Assembly: GCF_006716815.1 (NCBI RefSeq) | Contig: NZ_VFPS01000002.1 | Coordinates: forward strand, 372,001 to 436,000 | DNA from: Microbacterium lacticum | Lineage (GTDB): Bacteria > Actinomycetota > Actinomycetes > Actinomycetales > Microbacteriaceae | Direction of reading: 5' to 3' | Length of the DNA stretch: 64,000 nucleotides | In this document: positions 61,350-64,000 of the stretch, piece after piece | How the letters are laid out: every line of letters starts with the position of its first letter | Position numbering within the stretch: position 1 is the stretch's first letter | The notes under the pieces: model-generated | Seen by the model: the letters and a program-made list of their open reading frames with translations, nothing else | The model's database searches: none | Told to the model about the DNA's origin: nothing | Program-made: the position numbers and the translations under genes

Positions 61350-61807
61350 TCAGGGCGCGGGCGCGGCATCCGACGAGACACTGGTCGCCGCGCCGAGCAG
61401 CACGGGTCCGGCCGTCACCACGTGCGGCGTGCGGTTGAACCACGCGCCCCGCCGGCCGGCCGCAGCGAGCGATGCCAGCCACGCGCGGTTCGCCGGCGGC
61501 GCCTGCAAGGACTCGACGGGAATCTGCCAGAACTCCATCGGCGGCGGCGGCGGGGCGGGGCGATCTTCATCCATGCGGACCAGATCGCGTGCGGATGGAC
61601 CGGCGAGAGGAAGACCACCTCGGTCCACCCGCGATCGATGACCGGGATCTGCGTCTGCGCCAGCCGGCGACGCTCAGGGGTGTCGTCATACTTCGAGATC
61701 GCACGCCGATAGGCCGCCTCGTCGATGCCCCGAAGCGCCGACACCGGCAGGAGCGCGTCGGTCCCGGGCAGCAGATCCACGACCGCGTGATAGACGAACT
61801 CACTCAT
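61350..61807 (-). pseudogene. Hypothetical protein gene with one frameshift
   Basis: A start at 61807 gives MSEFVYHAVVDLLPGTDALL and reads sensibly to PVHPHAIWSAWM near 61566. After that the sensible frame is one base away: EDRPAPPPPPMEFWQIPVES through ANRAWLASLAAAGRRGAW to the stop at 61350. The combined product would be about 152 residues of unknown family. The break is at GCATGGATGAAGAT, where losing one GATG of a tandem GATGGATG would explain the shift. Confidence 0.55.
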
Positions 61808-61868
61808 GCCGGGGTGTCCTTCGGCTCGGGAAATCAGGCTGCTCCCCGACCAGTGTGGCGCGGGCCGT

Positions 61869-61953
61869 GTTCATAACGTCGGAGATTTCGTGCCCGGGGG
61901 TCCGTATGGGGCATTCCCGGGCCGCGGGTCCGAGAATCTCCGACGTTGTGAAC
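61869..61953. repeat. Palindromic repeat, type 3, second site
   Basis: 85 bases flanked by GTTCATAACGTCGGAGA (61869-61885) and inverse TCTCCGACGTTGTGAAC (61937-61953, one mismatch), with inner complementary CCCGGG-rich segments. It lies in the 246-base gap between the frameshifted gene and yajQ; I see no other feature in that gap. Confidence 0.87.
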
Positions 61954-62053
61954 GGCGAACGACGGCGAGCAGCCGGCGAGAACGCAGCGAGCACGCGCCA
62001 CCCGCACAGCGGGCGAGGTGACCGCGCGGGCGCGAGGTGGGTAGATTGGCGGC

Positions 62054-62542
62054 ATGGCTGACTCTTCGTTCGACATCGTCTCCAAGATCGACCGCCAGGA
62101 GGCGGACAACGCCCTCAACCAGGCGCGCAAAGAAGTCGAGCAGCGCTACGACTTCAAGGGCACGGATGCCTCGATCGAATGGTCGGGCGACGCGATCCTG
62201 ATCAAGGCCAACAGCGAAGAGCGCGCGAAGGCGATCCTCGACGTCTTCCAGTCGAAGCTCATCAAGCGCGGGATCTCGCTGAAGTCGCTCGACTCGGGCG
62301 ACCCGCAGGCCTCCGGCAAGGAGTACCGCATCACCTCGACGCTCAAGGAAGGGATTTCCTCCGAAGACGCGAAGAAGATCTCAAAGATGATCCGCGACGA
62401 GGCTCCGAAGTCGGTCAAGTCGCAGATCCAGGGCGACGAGCTGCGCGTGCAGTCGAAGTCCCGCGACGACCTCCAGGAGGTCCAGCGCCTGCTGAAGGCC
62501 GCCGATCTCGACGTCGACCTGCAATTCGTCAACTACCGGTAA
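62054..62542 (+). CDS. yajQ: YajQ-family nucleotide-binding protein
   Basis: 162 residues, full length. Typical start [16 protein letters not shown], then [26 protein letters not shown] and the closing [17 protein letters not shown]. Homologues bind cyclic di-GMP, ATP/GTP or RNA and affect virulence or translation-related genes in proteobacteria. Followed after 3 bases by the carboxypeptidase gene. Confidence 0.93.
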   Translation: MADSSFDIVSKIDRQEADNALNQARKEVEQRYDFKGTDASIEWSGDAILIKANSEERAKAILDVFQSKLIKRGISLKSLDSGDPQASGKEYRITSTLKEGISSEDAKKISKMIRDEAPKSVKSQIQGDELRVQSKSRDDLQEVQRLLKAADLDVDLQFVNYR

Positions 62543-62545
62543 GGC

Positions 62546-63874
62546 GTGCACGACCCCGACCTGCTGCCGGATCTCTCCGACCTCTTCGAGCCGGGCGTTC
62601 AGGCAGCGCCCGATCCTGCGGCGCGCGCCGCGCGGCGTCGTCGCGTGCGGCGAGCGCTCCTCACCCTCGCCATCGTGGTGACGGTGATCGCGGCATCCAT
62701 CGTCGGCTACGTCGCCTGGGCGCTGAACGCCCCGCTCCCCTCCCCCGTCGCGAACACGCGCAGCCTCACGGCGCCGGTCGTCGCGCCGGCGGCGTTCGCC
62801 CTGCCCGCCGAGGGAGCCACCACGGTCACCGTGACCGGCGCCCCCGACTATCTCGGCGCCGACGGCCTGCACCTCAGCACCGGTGACGACTCGCCGCGCC
62901 CGATCGCGAGCATCAGCAAGGTGGTCACCGCGCTGGTCGTGCTCGACGCGCACCCGATCGGAGACGGCGAGGCCGGCCCGACCGTCACGTTCGACAAGGC
63001 CGCCCACGACCTGTACGACGTCTATTACGTGCAGGATGCGGCGGTCGCCGAGATGCCCACCGGCAGCTCCATGACACTGCGCGACGCGCTCGCGACGATG
63101 CTCATCCCGTCGGCGAGCAACTACGCCGACGCGGTGTCGACCTGGGCCTACGGATCACGGAGCGCCTTCCTCGCCGCGACCGACGAGTTCCTCGCCCGCG
63201 AGGGCCTGACCGGCACGACCCTCGTCGAGCCGACCGGCATCAGCCCCCGGAACGTCAGCACGCCCAGCGACCTCCTGCGCATCGCGCAGCTCGCCGCCGC
63301 GAACTCGACGATCCGCGCCATCGCGGCGACCCCCGACATCACCCTGCCCGGGCCGGGGCACCTCACGAACACCAACACGCTGCTCGGCGAGGGGGGCGTC
63401 ACCGGTCTGAAGACCGGCAACCTCGGCGAGGGCACCTTCAGCCTGCTGTTCACCGCGACGGTCGACACCGGCGTCGGTGAGCCCCTCGACGTCACCGGCA
63501 TCACCCTCGGCGGCGCCTCGCGATCGTCGCAGGATGCCGCGGTGCTGGGCCTCCTCGACAGCATCCGCGCCGGGTTCCGGGACGTGCCCCTCGTCTCCGC
63601 CGAGACGCTCGTCGGTTCGTACACGACCGCCTGGGGCGCCACCGCTCAATTGGTTGTCGCGGACGCCGCCTCACTGCGAACCTGGTCGGACACCCCGATC
63701 ACGATCGCCACCGACATCACGAACCCGACGGAGTACCGCGACGGCGAGCAGGTCGGATCGGTCACCTGGACCGCCGGCCCCGCGTACACCACGGCCGCGC
63801 TCCGCGTGCGCGGCACGATCGAGCCGCCGACCGACTGGTGGCGCCTCACGCATCCGGCCGAGCTGCTGGGCTGA
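62546..63874 (+). CDS. D-alanyl-D-alanine carboxypeptidase (PBP, S11 type)
   Basis: 442 residues from a GTG at 62546. A basic cytoplasmic stretch, one membrane helix (about 38-60), then the penicillin-binding domain: SxxK is S122-I-S-K125, SxN is SASN near residue 192, KTG is LKTGNLG near 294. It trims peptidoglycan pentapeptides outside the membrane. Length is typical for actinobacterial DacB-like enzymes. Three bases after yajQ, hence probably cotranscribed. Confidence 0.88.
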   Translation: MHDPDLLPDLSDLFEPGVQAAPDPAARAARRRRVRRALLTLAIVVTVIAASIVGYVAWALNAPLPSPVANTRSLTAPVVAPAAFALPAEGATTVTVTGAPDYLGADGLHLSTGDDSPRPIASISKVVTALVVLDAHPIGDGEAGPTVTFDKAAHDLYDVYYVQDAAVAEMPTGSSMTLRDALATMLIPSASNYADAVSTWAYGSRSAFLAATDEFLAREGLTGTTLVEPTGISPRNVSTPSDLLRIAQLAAANSTIRAIAATPDITLPGPGHLTNTNTLLGEGGVTGLKTGNLGEGTFSLLFTATVDTGVGEPLDVTGITLGGASRSSQDAAVLGLLDSIRAGFRDVPLVSAETLVGSYTTAWGATAQLVVADAASLRTWSDTPITIATDITNPTEYRDGEQVGSVTWTAGPAYTTAALRVRGTIEPPTDWWRLTHPAELLG

Positions 63875-63941
63875 CGCGGGCACCGCGCGGGGTGGGCGCC
63901 GCGCCGCGCGGGGCGTCGCGCGCGAGCCACGCTGCGGCGGG

Positions 63942-64000
63942 TCAAGCCCGACGCAGCGCGTCCCACGACACCTCGAGCGCGGCCGGGCTGCCCGGCGGCA
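63942..64000 (-). CDS. 3' end of a gene running off the window
   Basis: The minus frame reads PPGSPAALEVSWDALRRA then TGA at 63942-63944, a plausible C terminus, but only 18 codons are visible. No family can be assigned. Confidence 0.35.
   Translation of the reverse strand, partial: PPGSPAALEVSWDALRRA

Noticed and set aside
61187..61953. attL/attR of an integrated element
   Set aside because: Copies are palindromic and in both orientations, no integrase lies between them, and the tRNA genes are not adjacent.

Overview
The window comes from a high-GC Gram-positive chromosome, most likely a Microbacterium or close relative (Microbacteriaceae). The basis is the very high GC content, actinobacterial versions of the secE-nusG-rplKA, rplJL, murB and paired MaoC-dehydratase genes, a RamB-type regulator beside aceB/aceA, and very heavy use of the heptamer GGATGCC/GGCATCC. 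The genus is an inference from family resemblance, not from a search.

Layout. 1-5.2 kb: end of a nitrate reductase operon (narI) converging on an overlapping three-gene set, NnrS-like membrane protein - membrane-anchored copper nitrite reductase - cytochrome P450. 5.3-13.5 kb: housekeeping and accessory genes (GNAT, SDR-DUF2867, HerA-like ATPase, PAP2, Bcr/CflA exporter, DUF3105/DUF305 pair). 13.6-17.0 kb: rplJ-rplL flanked by decayed genes (a LacI-family fragment on one side, a frameshifted WXG-like/membrane-protein module on the other). 17.0-24.7 kb: YqaJ nuclease, MarR-controlled DHA2 exporter with a three-site operator, LysG/LysE pair, acylphosphatase, nitronate monooxygenase. 24.7-27.6 kb: tRNA-Trp, secE, nusG, rplK, rplA. 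27.7-38.0 kb: putrescine/GABA catabolism with a divergent PucR regulator. 38.1-43.1 kb: ramB and the glyoxylate shunt genes aceB and aceA. 43.2-49.3 kb: GntR/MFS pair, aspartate aminotransferase, murB, two MaoC dehydratases, TSUP permease. 49.3-53.1 kb: heterodimeric ABC exporter. 53.15-54.8 kb: complete IS1634-like element with a 5-bp target duplication, inserted in the last codons of a small gene. 55.3-59.1 kb: tRNA-Met, tRNA-Thr, M23 peptidase, inositol monophosphatase family protein, tRNA-Tyr. 59.1-64 kb: EF-G-binding FBP protein, two acetyltransferases, a family of intergenic palindromes, yajQ and a D,D-carboxypeptidase.

How it works together. The left end encodes nitrate to nitrite to NO, with the P450 as a possible NO-consuming or NO-using enzyme. 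The 28-36 kb operon should convert putrescine to succinate, and the adjacent glyoxylate shunt handles C2 units. The tRNA-Thr/Met - dehydratases - murB - aspC - tRNA-Trp - secE-nusG-rplKA - rplJL set looks like a conserved actinobacterial backbone opened by three accessory blocks.

The best candidates for something undescribed are the P450 translationally coupled to nirK, the palindromic repeat families lying at gene ends (one copy supplies a stop codon), and the genome-wide heptamer bias. I see no CRISPR array, prophage or rRNA.
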